Shown here: positions 30,386 to 40,641 of the stretch, one piece after another | Numbering within the stretch: the stretch's first letter is position 1 | Layout: each line of letters opens with the position of its first letter | NCBI GenBank assembly: GCA_035491895.1 | Contig: DATJJY010000016.1 | Coordinates: 1-64,000 of the forward strand | Reading direction: 5' to 3' | Origin: DASTHG01 sp035491895 | GTDB taxonomy: Bacteria > Gemmatimonadota > Gemmatimonadetes > Gemmatimonadales > GWC2-71-9 | Length of the DNA stretch: 64,000 nucleotides | Notes under the pieces: model-generated | Seen by the model: the letters and a program-made list of their open reading frames with translations, nothing else | Database searches by the model: none | Told to the model about the DNA's origin: nothing | Made by a program: the position numbers and the translations under genes

Positions 30386-31692
30386 GGTTTCCTCCGGGTC
30401 GCGGCGGGCAGCGCGTGACGCGTGTCCACCACCAGCTTCGCCTCCCGCGCCACGAGCGGGTAATCGAGGTTGGTGTGATCGGTGACGACGACGACGCAAT
30501 CGGTGCCGTGCAGCATGTCCGCGGTCAGTGGAATCGACTCGAGCTCGACACCGTCCTCGTGCAGCTTCGGGACGTGTGGGTCGTGGTATTTCACGATCGC
30601 GCCGCGCTGCTCCAGCAGCCGGATCACGTCGAGCGCCGGGCTTTCGCGAATGTCATCGATATCCTTCTTGTAAGCGACGCCCAGCACGAGCACCGTGCTG
30701 CCGCGCACCGCCTTCCCCTGGTCGTTCAGCCGGTCGGCGACGCGGGCCACCCAGTACTCCGGCATCTCGGCGTTGATTTCCCCCGCCAGCTCGATGAAGC
30801 GAGTGCGGTAGTTCAGCGTCCGCATCTTCCAGGCGAGGTAGTGCGGATCGAGCGGGATGCAGTGCCCGCCGACGCCCGGACCGGGCGTGAATTTCATGAA
30901 CCCGAACGGCTTCGTCGCGGCCGCGTCGATCACTTCCCACACGTCGACGCCGAGCTTGTCGCACACGATCGCCATTTCGTTGACCAGGCCGATGTTGACG
31001 CTGCGGAACGTGTTCTCGAGAATCTTCACGAGCTCCGCCGCCTCGGTGGAGCTCACCGGAACCACCCGCTCGATCGCCGGCTCGTACAGCGCGACCGTCA
31101 CCTGGAGGCAATTCGGCGTGATGCCGCCCACCACCTTGGGCGTGTTGCGCGTGTTGTACTTCGGATTCCCCGGATCGACCCGCTCGGGCGAGAAGGCCAG
31201 GAAGAAGTCCTCGCCGACCTTGAGGCCGGTGCTCTCGAGCGCCGGCAGCATCAGCTCGCGGGTCGTACCGGGGTAGGTCGTGGATTCGAGAATCACCAGC
31301 TGGCCGCGCCGCAGCGTCTTCTTGATCGACTCCGTGGCGCTCAGCACGTAGCTGACGTCGGGATCCTTGGTCTTCGACAGCGGCGTGGGTACGGCGATGG
31401 AGATCGCGTCCGGCTCCGAGAGGCGCGACAGATCGGCGGTCGCCGAGAATTTTCCCGCCGCAACCGCCTTCGCCACCGCGTCAGAAGGAATGTCCTGGAT
31501 GTGGGAGCGGCCGGCGTTCAGTCCGTCGACCACGCGCTTCGAGATGTCGAAGCCGAGCACCCGGAAACCGGCCCGCACCAGCTCCATGGCGAGCGGCAAC
31601 CCGACGTACCCGAGGCCGACGATCCCGAACAGGGCGGTACGGTCCTTGGCTTTCGACAGCAGGATATCCCGCGGATTCTGTGCAGCAGTCAT
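30382..31692 (-). CDS. wbpA: UDP-N-acetylglucosamine 6-dehydrogenase, WbpA type
   Basis: Related to ugd but of the nucleotide-sugar class that oxidises UDP-HexNAc. Motifs: FGIVGLGYVGLPLAMELVRA, FLAFSPERVDPGNPKYNTRN (typical of WbpA/WecC), VNEMAIVCDKLGVDVWEVID and FTPGPGVGGHCIPLDPHYLA with the catalytic cysteine. The C-terminal part carries LGVAYKKDIDDIRESPALDV. Adjacent wbpB-, wbpE- and wbpD-like genes point to the UDP-GlcNAc to UDP-GlcNAc-uronate step. Length 436. Flanked by four-base overlaps on both sides. Confidence 0.9.
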   Translation of the reverse strand: MTAAQNPRDILLSKAKDRTALFGIVGLGYVGLPLAMELVRAGFRVLGFDISKRVVDGLNAGRSHIQDIPSDAVAKAVAAGKFSATADLSRLSEPDAISIAVPTPLSKTKDPDVSYVLSATESIKKTLRRGQLVILESTTYPGTTRELMLPALESTGLKVGEDFFLAFSPERVDPGNPKYNTRNTPKVVGGITPNCLQVTVALYEPAIERVVPVSSTEAAELVKILENTFRSVNIGLVNEMAIVCDKLGVDVWEVIDAAATKPFGFMKFTPGPGVGGHCIPLDPHYLAWKMRTLNYRTRFIELAGEINAEMPEYWVARVADRLNDQGKAVRGSTVLVLGVAYKKDIDDIRESPALDVIRLLEQRGAIVKYHDPHVPKLHEDGVELESIPLTADMLHGTDCVVVVTDHTNLDYPLVAREAKLVVDTRHALPAATRRKP

Positions 31693-32693
31693 AGAGAGAT
31701 CGGGGCTCCTCCGCCCGCGAGCGAACGCGTCGCCGCATCGAGCACACGCACCACGCGAACACCATCGGCGGCGCCGGCGCGGGGAGCTTCGGCGCCCCGG
31801 GCGACGCGCACGAAGTGCGCGAGCTCGGCGGCCAGCGGCTCCACGTTGGGAATCTTGGGAATGAAAATGTCACCCTCACGGATGGCGAGACTCTCGCCCC
31901 ACGACGCGTACTCCGGGGGCCGCGCCACCCCCTTGTCGTAGATCCGCAGTTTTTCGCGCGGCTCCATATCGTCGAACGTCACCATCTTCTTGTCGCCGAC
32001 CACCGTGAGCGTACGGGCCTTGTGTGGGTCGAGCCACGACAACTGGACGTGCGCCACGGTCCCGCTCGCGAACTCCATGTGGAGGAACACCACATCCTCC
32101 ACTCCCGGCTGCAGATACGACGACCCCTGGGCCGTCACCCGCACCGGCGCCTCCCCTAGCAAATGCAGGGCCACGGAGACATCGTGCGGCCCGAAGCTCC
32201 ACAGGGCGTTTTCGTCCGCCCGAACCTGGCCGAGGTTCACGCGCAACCCGTACATGTAGAGCACGCGCCCCAACTCCCCCTCCGCGATCAGGCGCCGCAG
32301 CGCGTCCACCGCGGGGTGAAACACCAGGAGGTGGCCGACCAGGACCGGAACCTTCGCCGCCCGAGCCGCTTCGGCCACCGCTTCAGCATCGGCCACCCGC
32401 AGGGCGAACGGCTTCTCCACGAGGCACGGCTTCCCCGCCGCGACCGCTTGGAGAGCATAATCGGCATGCGTCCGCGCGGGTGAGGCGATCACGACCGCAT
32501 CGACCTGCCCCAAGAGGGCAGCGGCGTCGCCGGTCACGAACGCGCCCGGAAACTGCCGGCCCACGCTCTGGCGGACTTTCTCCTCGGTGTCGCACACGGC
32601 CGCCAGCTCCGCGTCGGCGAGTCCGGCCGCGGTGCGCACATGATTTCTGCCCCACGCCCCGGCGCCGATAACGCCGAGTTTCAAACGGCTCAA
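31689..32693 (-). CDS. wbpB: Gfo/Idh/MocA-family oxidoreductase, WbpB-like
   Basis: NAD-dependent dehydrogenase of 334 residues expected to oxidise C3 of UDP-GlcNAc-uronate. N-terminal Rossmann LGVIGAGAWGRNHVR; family motif CLVEKPFALRVADAEAV with the EKP signature; C-terminal domain with WSFGPHDVSVALHLLGEAP. The start is a TTG at 32691-32693 that overlaps the wbpE stop as TTGA; a second in-frame TTG three codons later is possible. In Pseudomonas the paired WbpB/WbpE reaction is coupled; both genes being adjacent here fits. Confidence 0.85.
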   Translation of the reverse strand: MSRLKLGVIGAGAWGRNHVRTAAGLADAELAAVCDTEEKVRQSVGRQFPGAFVTGDAAALLGQVDAVVIASPARTHADYALQAVAAGKPCLVEKPFALRVADAEAVAEAARAAKVPVLVGHLLVFHPAVDALRRLIAEGELGRVLYMYGLRVNLGQVRADENALWSFGPHDVSVALHLLGEAPVRVTAQGSSYLQPGVEDVVFLHMEFASGTVAHVQLSWLDPHKARTLTVVGDKKMVTFDDMEPREKLRIYDKGVARPPEYASWGESLAIREGDIFIPKIPNVEPLAAELAHFVRVARGAEAPRAGAADGVRVVRVLDAATRSLAGGGAPISL

Positions 32694-33805
32694 CGGTAGA
32701 ACCCGCGGATTGCTTCGATCACGTAGTCGAGCTGCGCCCGCTCCAGCTCCGGATAGATCGGCAGCGAAATCACTTCCAGGGCCGCCGCTTCGGAGCGCGG
32801 CAGGCTCCCCGCCGGGTACCCGAGATCCGCGAAGCACGGCTGCCGGTGCAGCGGGACGGGGTAGTAGATCGCGTTGCCGATGCCCTTCCCCTTCAGGTGC
32901 GCCTGCAACGCGTCACGGCGATCCACCCGCAGCGTGTATTGGTGGAAGATGTGCTCGTTGCCGGGAGCGACGACCGGCGGGCGGACGGCAGGCAATTCGC
33001 TCAGCGCGTCGCTGTAATACGCGGCATGCTCTCGCCGCCTTTCCGACCACGCGGCGAGGTGCGGCAACTTCGCGAGCAGGACGGCGGCCTGCACCGTATC
33101 GAGACGGGAGTTCGTCCCCACTTCTTCGTGGTGGTACTGCTTCGCGCCGCCGTGGAGCCGCAGCTTGCGGAGCCGCTCCGCCGCAACATCGTCCGACGTC
33201 ACCATCATGCCGGCGTCGCCCCAGGCGCCGAGGTTCTTGCTCGGGAAGAACGAATATCCCGTCGCCCATCCGAGCTCGCCTGCCATACGCCACACACCGT
33301 CGATCGAGCGCCGCGCCCCGATCGCCTGCGCCGCGTCCTCAACGATCTTCAGCCCGTGACGACCGGCGATGACGAGCAGCCGCTCCATCTCAGCCATCTG
33401 ACCGTACAAGTGCACGGGCATGATGGCGCGGGTGCGGGGAGTGACGGCCGCGGCGACGGCCGCCGGGTCGATGTTGAAGGTGTCAGGGTCGATGTCCACG
33501 AACACCGGGCGGCCGCCGGCGTTGTGGATCGTTCCGGCGGTGGCGAAGAAGGTGAACGGGGTCGTGATGACCTCGTCCCCGGGCTTGAGGTTGAGCGCCT
33601 TGAGCGGCAACAACAGTGCATCGGTCCCGCTGGCGCAGCCGATGCCGTGCCTGGCATGCGACAGCTCAGCGACTTTCGCCTCGAGCTGCGCAATGCTGGG
33701 ACCCATGATGAACTGCTGCGACTCGATAACCGCCTGGAGGGCGGGAAGGACCTCGTCCTTGATGGCCCGGTATTGGCCGACGAGATCCAGCAACGGCACG
33801 TTCAC
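32690..33805 (-). CDS. wbpE: DegT/DnrJ/EryC1 aminotransferase, WbpE-like
   Basis: PLP-dependent sugar aminotransferase of 371 residues expected to put an amino group on C3 of the keto sugar. Motifs: VPLLDLVGQYRAIKDEVLPA, GCASGTDALLLPLKAL, TTPFTFFATAGTI, VEDAAQAIGA and the PLP site GYSFFPSKNLGAWGDAGM with Lys190. The C-terminal half shows HIFHQYTLRVDRRD, also typical. No RBS-distance gap to wbpB (TTGA overlap). Confidence 0.92.
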   Translation of the reverse strand: MNVPLLDLVGQYRAIKDEVLPALQAVIESQQFIMGPSIAQLEAKVAELSHARHGIGCASGTDALLLPLKALNLKPGDEVITTPFTFFATAGTIHNAGGRPVFVDIDPDTFNIDPAAVAAAVTPRTRAIMPVHLYGQMAEMERLLVIAGRHGLKIVEDAAQAIGARRSIDGVWRMAGELGWATGYSFFPSKNLGAWGDAGMMVTSDDVAAERLRKLRLHGGAKQYHHEEVGTNSRLDTVQAAVLLAKLPHLAAWSERRREHAAYYSDALSELPAVRPPVVAPGNEHIFHQYTLRVDRRDALQAHLKGKGIGNAIYYPVPLHRQPCFADLGYPAGSLPRSEAAALEVISLPIYPELERAQLDYVIEAIRGFYR

Positions 33806-33853
33806 GTATACTCTATCCGCAAAAGAGGCAACAATTTACATAGGCGAGACGGG

Positions 33854-34426
<573 letters not shown>

Positions 34427-35476
34427 CTAGTTGCCGAGGACCTTGATCTCGAGCTCCAGCTCGACGCCGGTCTTTTTGGCGACCGTCTTCCGGACGTGGT
34501 CGATGAGCCGCAGGACGTCGGCGGCCGTGGCATTCCCCAGATTCACGAAGTAGTTGGCGTGCAGCGGCGACACCTGCGCGCCGCCCATGCGGAAGCCCTT
34601 CAACCCCACCTCGTCGATCAGCATGCCGGCCGTCTTGTTGCCGCCCGGATTCTTGAACGTCGACCCCGCGCACGGCAGCTCGAACGGCGTGCCCGCCTTG
34701 CGCCAGCGAAACAGCTTCGCCTGCAGCTCCTTGAGCTTGGCGGGCGACTCTTCCCCGAGCTGGAGCTTCGCCTCGAGGACGATCGCTTCACCAAGGTTCG
34801 AGCCGCGGTACTTGTAGGAGATCTGCTTGCGGGGAATAGTGCGCGTCTTTCCCTTGCCGTCCATGACGGTGACTTCGGTGATGATCTCGGCGAATTCGGC
34901 GCCGTGACACCCCGCGTTCATGTAGATCCCGCCGCCCACAGTGCCGGGGATGCCGATGAAGCGCTCCACGCCCGAGAATCCCGCCTCGGCGGTGCGGCGC
35001 GCCAGGATCGGCGTGGGCATCCCGGCGCCGACGATCGCGGTCGCACCTTTCATCTCGAACTTGTCGAGCCCCTTCCCCATCCGGATCACCATGCCGGGGA
35101 AGCCGCCATCCTTTACCAGGACGTTGGAGCCAAGACCGAGCACCAGCCACGGCAGCCCGCGCTCCCGCGCCATCTCGAGACCGCGGACCACGTCGTCCAG
35201 GTCGGCGGGCTGGAGCAGGTAGCGGGCCGGCCCGCCAAGGCGCCAGGTGGTATAGCGCGACAGCGGCTCGTTTTCGAGCATGCGGCCGTGGAACTTCACC
35301 TTGGGCGGCGCCGGAGGCGCCTTCGCCTGGACCGCGGCCTTCGGCTTGGCCGCTTTGGCGGGCTTGGCCTGAGCCTTCCCTTTCGCTACCCGGCCGCCGG
35401 ATGCGGAACGCGATCCGTGGCTGGAGGAGGGCTTGCGGCCGGAGGCCGGTTTGGGACGTGCGTGCTTGCGTGCCAT
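34427..35476 (-). CDS. murB: UDP-N-acetylenolpyruvoylglucosamine reductase MurB with a basic N-terminal extension
   Basis: FAD enzyme completing UDP-MurNAc synthesis for peptidoglycan. The catalytic fold starts near residue 63 (MLENEPLSRYTTWRLGGPAR) and includes LGLGSNVLVKDGGFPGMVI, GIPGTVGGGIYMNAGCHGAE and PCAGSTFKNPGGN with the catalytic Ser. About 60 residues rich in Lys, Ala, Pro and Ser precede it and are not part of MurB. The ATG at 35476 is well supported by AGGAG ten bases upstream, so the extension is probably translated. Its first 91 bases overlap carB in another frame. Confidence 0.93.
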   Translation of the reverse strand: MARKHARPKPASGRKPSSSHGSRSASGGRVAKGKAQAKPAKAAKPKAAVQAKAPPAPPKVKFHGRMLENEPLSRYTTWRLGGPARYLLQPADLDDVVRGLEMARERGLPWLVLGLGSNVLVKDGGFPGMVIRMGKGLDKFEMKGATAIVGAGMPTPILARRTAEAGFSGVERFIGIPGTVGGGIYMNAGCHGAEFAEIITEVTVMDGKGKTRTIPRKQISYKYRGSNLGEAIVLEAKLQLGEESPAKLKELQAKLFRWRKAGTPFELPCAGSTFKNPGGNKTAGMLIDEVGLKGFRMGGAQVSPLHANYFVNLGNATAADVLRLIDHVRKTVAKKTGVELELEIKVLGN

Positions 35477-38400
35477 TCCTGTAGGCTCCTGACGCTCCCC
35501 CGCCGGCTGCGCAACGCGATGATGGCGTCGCAGGCTGCACTCGCGGCCGACATGGTGGTCGTGTACGGCACCCGGTGCACCAGAGCGGCACGCCGGATGG
35601 CATAATCGTCTTGCTGCGTGAACTTTCCCAGCGGCGTATTGATCAGCAACTGAATCTCCCCCGAAACGAGCAGGTCGATCGCGTTGGGCCGGCCTTCATG
35701 CACCTTGGCCACACGCTCCGCCGGAATGCCGCGCGCCCGGAGATAGCGCTCGGTGCCCTCGGTCGCCAGGATGCGGAACCCCAGCTCGTGGAAGCGCCGC
35801 ACGATCGGCAAGACCGTGGGTTTGTCCGAATCGTTGACGGTGACGAACACCGACCCTTCGAGCGGCAGGCTGCCGTCGGCCGCGATCTGCGCCTTGGCGA
35901 ACGCCATCCCGAAACTGTCGGCGAACCCCATCGCCTCGCCCGTCGACCGCATCTCCGGGCCCAAAACGCTATCCACGTTGGGCAGTTTGGTGAAGGGGAA
36001 GACCGCCTCTTTCACGGCCACTCCCAGCAGGGGGAGCTCCTCCGGGAGACCCAGCTCCCCCAGGGTGTGCCCGACCATGACGGCGGCGGCGAGCTTGGCG
36101 AGGGGGACTCCCGTGGCCTTGCTGACGAAGGGGATGGTCCGCGAGGCGCGGGGGTTCACCTCCAGCACGTACACCACCCCGTCCTTGATCGCGTACTGCA
36201 CGTTGATCAAACCCACGACCCCCAGCGCGGCGGCGAATGCCTTGGTGTAACGCCGCATCTCCTCCACCTGCCGGTCGCCGATCAGATAGGGAGGCAGCAC
36301 GCACGCGGAGTCGCCGGAATGAACGCCGGCATCCTCGATGTGCTGCATGACGCCACCGATGATGCACGAAGCGCCATCGGCAATGGCGTCGACGTCGGCC
36401 TCGAAGGCATCCTCGAGAAACCGGTCGATGAGCACCGGGTGATCGGGTGCCACGCGCGCCGCCCGCTCGAAGAATTCCACCAACGACCCCGCGTCGTACA
36501 CGATCTCCATCGCGCGGCCGCCCAGGACGTAGGACGGACGGATCAGCACCGGATAGCCGACGCGCTGCGCCACCTGCTGCGCCTCGGCGACGGAGCGTGC
36601 GGTTCCGCTCGGGGGCTGGGTGACGCCGAGGCGGCGCGCCAGCTCGTCGAAGCGACCGCGGTCCTCGGCGATGTCGATGGAATCGGGGGAGGTGCCGAGA
36701 ATCGGGACGCCCGCGGCGGCGAGCGCCGTCGTGAGGCGCAGCGGCGTCTGGCCGCCGAGCTGCACCACGACCCCCTTCGGCCGCTCGAGCCGGACGATCT
36801 CGATCACGTCCTCGAAGGTGAGCGGCTCGAAGTACAGCTTGTCCGAGATGTCGAAGTCGGTCGACACCGTCTCGGGGTTCGAGTTGATCATGATCGTCTT
36901 GAACCCGAGATCGCGGAACGCGAGCCCGGCCCGGACGCAGCAGTAGTCAAACTCCACACCCTGGCCGATTCGGTTCGGCCCGCTGCCGAGGATGATGATC
37001 CCCTGATCGCCGAACGGCTCGGACTCGTTCTCGTCGTCGTAGCTCGAGTACAGGTAGGGCGTGGAGGACGGGAACTCGCCGGCGCAGGTGTCGACCGTCT
37101 TGTACGCGGGATGGATGCCGAGCGCCCAGCGCCGCTCGCGGATCGCCGTCTCGGTCGTATCGCGCAACGCCGCGAGCTGGCGGTCGGAGAATCCCATGCG
37201 CTTCACGCGGCGGAAGTCCGCCGCGTCGGGGTCCGGCAGCCCGACGAACCAGCGTTCCGCCTCGAGCAGCTCCGCGAGCTGCCAGAGGAACCAGGGATCG
37301 ATTCCCGAGGCCTGGGTGATGACCTCGATGGACAGCCCCGCCGCGAGCGCCCGCTTGATCTGGAAGATCCGCTCCGGCGTCGGCTGCCGTAGCGCCACCC
37401 GCAGATCCTCGGCCGATTCGCTGGTGAGGCGGTCGTCGGCGAGCGTCTGGCCCGCGACCCATCCCGGCCGTCCCGTCTCGAGCGCCCGCAGACCTTTTTG
37501 CAGCGCTTCTTTGAAGGTGCGGCCGATCGCCATCGCTTCGCCGACCGACTTCATCTGTGTCGTCAGACGAAAATCGGCGGTGGGGAATTTCTCGAAGGCG
37601 AAGCGTGGCACCTTCACCACCACATAGTCGAGCACCGGCTCGAACGACGCCGGGGTCGTGCGCGTGATGTCGTTGGGCAGCTCGTCCAGGGTGTACCCGA
37701 CCGCGAGCTTGGCGCCGATGCGGGCGATCGGGAAGCCGGTCGCCTTGGAGGCGAGCGCGGAGGACCGCGACACCCGCGGGTTCATCTCGATCACCAGCAT
37801 CTCGCCGTCGGCCGGATTGACGGCGAACTGGATGTTGCAGCCGCCCGCGGCCACACCGATCTCCCGGATGATCGCGATCGCCGCGTTGCGCATCTGCTGG
37901 TACTCGCGGTCGGTGAGCGTCATCGCTGGCGCCACGGTAATCGAATCGCCGGTGTGCACTCCCATGGGATCGAGATTCTCGATCGAGCAGACGATCACGA
38001 CGTTGTCGCGGGGGTCGCGCATCACCTCGAGCTCGAATTCCTTCCACCCGAGGACGCTGCGCTCGATCAGCGTCGAATGCACCGGCGAGAGCTCGAGCGC
38101 GTGCGCCACGAGCTCCTCGAACTCCGCCCGGTTGAACGCCACGCCGCCCCCGGTGCCGCCCAGCGTGAAGGAGGGCCGCACAATCGCCGGATACCCGGTC
38201 GCGGCGACGGCGTCGAGCGCCTCGGGCGTTGACACCACGGTGCGCCCTTCCGGGGCTGCGAGCCCGATGCGCCGCAGCGCCGCCGCGAACTCGGCCCGAT
38301 CCTCCGCCATCTGAATGGCGCGCGCCGACGCCCCGATCAGCTCCACGCCGAACTCCGCCAGCGTGCCGTCCTTCGCCAGCGCCATCGCCACGTTGAGCGC

Positions 38401-38682
38401 CGTCTGGCCGCCCATCGTGGGGAGGAGGGCGTCCGGCCGCTCCCGCTCGATCACGAGGCGGACCCACTCCGGCGTCACCGGCTCGATGTAGGTGCGATCG
38501 GCCAGCTCCGGGTCCGTCATGATCGTCGCGGGATTGGAATTCACGAGGACGACGGCGTAGCCCTCTTCCTTCAGCGCCTTCACCGCCTGGGTTCCCGAGT
38601 AGTCGAACTCCGCCGCCTGCCCGATCACGATCGGGCCGGAGCCAAGCAGCAGGATGCGATGGAGGTCAGTTCGCTTGGGCAT
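35386..38682 (-). CDS. carB: Carbamoyl-phosphate synthase large subunit
   Basis: Makes carbamoyl phosphate for arginine and pyrimidines from bicarbonate, ammonia and ATP. Two ATP-grasp halves are clear: LLLGSGPIVIGQAAEFDYSG and FTLGGTGGGVAFN in the first, IILGSGPNRIGQGVEFDYCC and PSYVLGGRAMEIVYD in the second, then a C-terminal MGS-like domain with GTERYLRARGI and LINTPLGKFTQQDDYAIRR. Length 1098 is about 25 above normal because of a Pro/Arg-rich tail of roughly 38 residues, part of which overlaps the murB start. The partner carA is not in the window. Confidence 0.97.
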   Translation of the reverse strand: MPKRTDLHRILLLGSGPIVIGQAAEFDYSGTQAVKALKEEGYAVVLVNSNPATIMTDPELADRTYIEPVTPEWVRLVIERERPDALLPTMGGQTALNVAMALAKDGTLAEFGVELIGASARAIQMAEDRAEFAAALRRIGLAAPEGRTVVSTPEALDAVAATGYPAIVRPSFTLGGTGGGVAFNRAEFEELVAHALELSPVHSTLIERSVLGWKEFELEVMRDPRDNVVIVCSIENLDPMGVHTGDSITVAPAMTLTDREYQQMRNAAIAIIREIGVAAGGCNIQFAVNPADGEMLVIEMNPRVSRSSALASKATGFPIARIGAKLAVGYTLDELPNDITRTTPASFEPVLDYVVVKVPRFAFEKFPTADFRLTTQMKSVGEAMAIGRTFKEALQKGLRALETGRPGWVAGQTLADDRLTSESAEDLRVALRQPTPERIFQIKRALAAGLSIEVITQASGIDPWFLWQLAELLEAERWFVGLPDPDAADFRRVKRMGFSDRQLAALRDTTETAIRERRWALGIHPAYKTVDTCAGEFPSSTPYLYSSYDDENESEPFGDQGIIILGSGPNRIGQGVEFDYCCVRAGLAFRDLGFKTIMINSNPETVSTDFDISDKLYFEPLTFEDVIEIVRLERPKGVVVQLGGQTPLRLTTALAAAGVPILGTSPDSIDIAEDRGRFDELARRLGVTQPPSGTARSVAEAQQVAQRVGYPVLIRPSYVLGGRAMEIVYDAGSLVEFFERAARVAPDHPVLIDRFLEDAFEADVDAIADGASCIIGGVMQHIEDAGVHSGDSACVLPPYLIGDRQVEEMRRYTKAFAAALGVVGLINVQYAIKDGVVYVLEVNPRASRTIPFVSKATGVPLAKLAAAVMVGHTLGELGLPEELPLLGVAVKEAVFPFTKLPNVDSVLGPEMRSTGEAMGFADSFGMAFAKAQIAADGSLPLEGSVFVTVNDSDKPTVLPIVRRFHELGFRILATEGTERYLRARGIPAERVAKVHEGRPNAIDLLVSGEIQLLINTPLGKFTQQDDYAIRRAALVHRVPYTTTMSAASAACDAIIALRSRRGSVRSLQEWHASTHVPNRPPAASPPPATDRVPHPAAG

Positions 38683-39619
38683 CGAGCACGTCCTGCAGGA
38701 CCTCGTCGAGCGTGTGTCGGGGGCTCCACCCCGTGGCGGCGCGCAGCTTCGCTCCGTCCCCCACCAGATGCGGGACAGTATCGGGCCGGATGTCGGCGCT
38801 GTCTACTTCCAGAATCGGCTGCCACCCGGCCAGCGCGCAGAGCCGGATGACGACGTCCTTGAGCACGACCCCTTCCCCGGACGATACGTTGTACGTCTCG
38901 CCCGCCGTTCCCCCCGTCAGCAGCCGCGTGTACGCGTCGACCACATCGGCGACGTGCAGGAAGTCACGTACACCGTCGAGCAGTCCCGTGGGGATCGCGG
39001 GAGCGCGGATCTTCCGCGCCGTCACGATCCGCCCCGCGTAGCGCGGAATGAATCCCATCTCAGCCTGTCCCCGGCCCGAGTGCGGCGACGGCCGCACGAC
39101 GACGACGCGCAGTCCGGCGCGCCGCCCCTCCTGGGCCGCGACCACCTCGGCGCCCACCTTGCTGGCCGCATAGGACGAGACCGGCGCCACGGGGTCGGTC
39201 TCGCGGCGCGCCGCCGGCCCTCCGCGTCCGTACACCTCGAGACTGGAGACGATCAGCACCAGCGGATCGGCACCACCAGCTCTGCGGACGTCGCCGAGGG
39301 CGCGCATCAGGCGGGCCGTGCCGCCGGCGTTGTCGTTCCAGGCGCGTCCCGGATCGCGGTCGGCGAGGCTCACCCAGCTCACCGCCGCCAGGTGCGCGAC
39401 GGCATCCCAGGGCGTCTCGCTCACTTCCTGCACCGATACCGCGTCGGAGAGCTCGAGGGAACGCCAGGTCAACCGGTCGGGGACTTCCGCGCCGAAGCGC
39501 TCCGCGCGATGGTCGTCGCTCGGACGAAACGTCCCGGTGACGGTGTGGCCGAGGTCGAGCAGCCGGCGCACCAGCCACGATCCGGCGAAGCCGTCCGCCC
39601 CGGTCACCAGCACGTTCAC
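38666..39619 (-). CDS. rmd: GDP-6-deoxy-D-mannose reductase type SDR
   Basis: Extended SDR of 317 residues, expected to reduce GDP-4-keto-6-deoxy-D-mannose to GDP-D-rhamnose. Rossmann motif LVTGADGFAGSWLVRRLLD; Rmd-like blocks WDAVAHLAAVSWVSLADRDP, VSSYAASKVGAEVVAA (Tyr-x-x-x-Lys), RDFLHVADVVDAYTRLL and VDSADIRPDTVPHLVGD. The GTG at 39617-39619 overlaps the gmd stop as GTGA. The adjacent gmd makes its substrate. A fucose-synthase role is less likely because the family landmarks fit Rmd. Confidence 0.86.
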   Translation of the reverse strand: MNVLVTGADGFAGSWLVRRLLDLGHTVTGTFRPSDDHRAERFGAEVPDRLTWRSLELSDAVSVQEVSETPWDAVAHLAAVSWVSLADRDPGRAWNDNAGGTARLMRALGDVRRAGGADPLVLIVSSLEVYGRGGPAARRETDPVAPVSSYAASKVGAEVVAAQEGRRAGLRVVVVRPSPHSGRGQAEMGFIPRYAGRIVTARKIRAPAIPTGLLDGVRDFLHVADVVDAYTRLLTGGTAGETYNVSSGEGVVLKDVVIRLCALAGWQPILEVDSADIRPDTVPHLVGDGAKLRAATGWSPRHTLDEVLQDVLDAQAN

Positions 39620-40626
39620 GCCAGGCGCTCCAAATCGGCGTCCACCATCATGCGCACGAGGTCGGGAAACGCCACGGTGGGGCGCCACCCGAGCTGGCGC
39701 TGGGCCTTCCCGGGATCGGCCCGCAGCACGTCCACCTCCGCGGGGCGCACGAGCGCCTGATCGACGTGGACGTACTGCTTCCAATCGAGCCCGGCGTGGG
39801 AGAACGCGATTTCGCACAGCTCCCGCACGGTATGCGTCTCGCCCGTGCCGATCACGTAGTCGTCGGGCGTCGCCGGTTGCAGCATGCGCCACATCGCCTC
39901 GACGTAGTCGCCGGCGTAGCCCCAGTCGCGGCTGGCGTCGAGGTTGCCGAGCCGCAGCTCGGTCGCCTTGCCCCGCACGATCGACGCGACCGTATGGGAG
40001 ACCTTGCGCGTGACGAACTCGAGCCCGCGCCGCGGCGATTCGTGGTTGAAGAGAATGCCGCTCACCGCGTAGATCCCGTAGGACTCGCGATAGTTCACCG
40101 TGATCCAGTGGCCGTACACTTTGGCGACGCCGTAGGGGGAGCGCGGGTAGAACGGCGTCGATTCCCGCTGCGGCGTCTCGACGACTTTCCCGAACATTTC
40201 CGAGGAGCTCGCCTGATAGCAGCGTGCTTCCGGGTGCGCCAGCCGCACCGCCTCGAGGAGGCGCGTCACGCCGAGCGCGGTGAATTCTCCAGTAAGCACC
40301 GGCTGCGACCACGAGGTCGGCACGAAGCTCTGGGCGGCGAGATTGTAGACCTCGTGCGGTCGCGCGTCGCGGATCACCGCGGTGAGCGAGTGCTGATCCA
40401 GCAGGTCCGCGGGAACGATGTGCAGGCGGCCGAGCAGATGCCCGATGCGCTCGTACGAGTCGTGGGACGTGCGGCGCACGACCCCGACCACCTCGTAGCC
40501 CTTGTCGAGCAGCAGCTCCGCCAGATAGGAGCCATCCTGCCCCGTGACCCCCGTGATCAGGGCTCGGCGGGGTTGCTGGGGCGGGGCGGCCTGCTTAGGT
40601 TTCCCGCTCTTTTTGGACGCGCTCAT
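39616..40626 (-). CDS. gmd: GDP-mannose 4,6-dehydratase
   Basis: Converts GDP-D-mannose to GDP-4-keto-6-deoxy-D-mannose. Motifs: ALITGVTGQDGSYLAELLLD, NLAAQSFVPTSWSQPVLTGE, YQASSSEMFGKVVETPQRES, FYPRSPYGVAKVYGHWITVN (Tyr-x-x-x-Lys) and NHESPRRGLEFVTRKVS. These are close to invariant in Gmd. The ATG at 40624-40626 precedes a short Lys/Pro-rich leader of about 20 residues. It is divergent from rpmB with only 15 bases between the two start codons. Length 336. Confidence 0.95.
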   Translation of the reverse strand: MSASKKSGKPKQAAPPQQPRRALITGVTGQDGSYLAELLLDKGYEVVGVVRRTSHDSYERIGHLLGRLHIVPADLLDQHSLTAVIRDARPHEVYNLAAQSFVPTSWSQPVLTGEFTALGVTRLLEAVRLAHPEARCYQASSSEMFGKVVETPQRESTPFYPRSPYGVAKVYGHWITVNYRESYGIYAVSGILFNHESPRRGLEFVTRKVSHTVASIVRGKATELRLGNLDASRDWGYAGDYVEAMWRMLQPATPDDYVIGTGETHTVRELCEIAFSHAGLDWKQYVHVDQALVRPAEVDVLRADPGKAQRQLGWRPTVAFPDLVRMMVDADLERLA

Positions 40627-40641
40627 TCTCCGGATCGACTC

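Noticed and set aside
31689..32837. Earlier start for the WbpB-like gene
   Set aside because: The extra 48 residues overlap wbpE and do not match the family; the TTG at 32693 begins exactly at the Rossmann motif.
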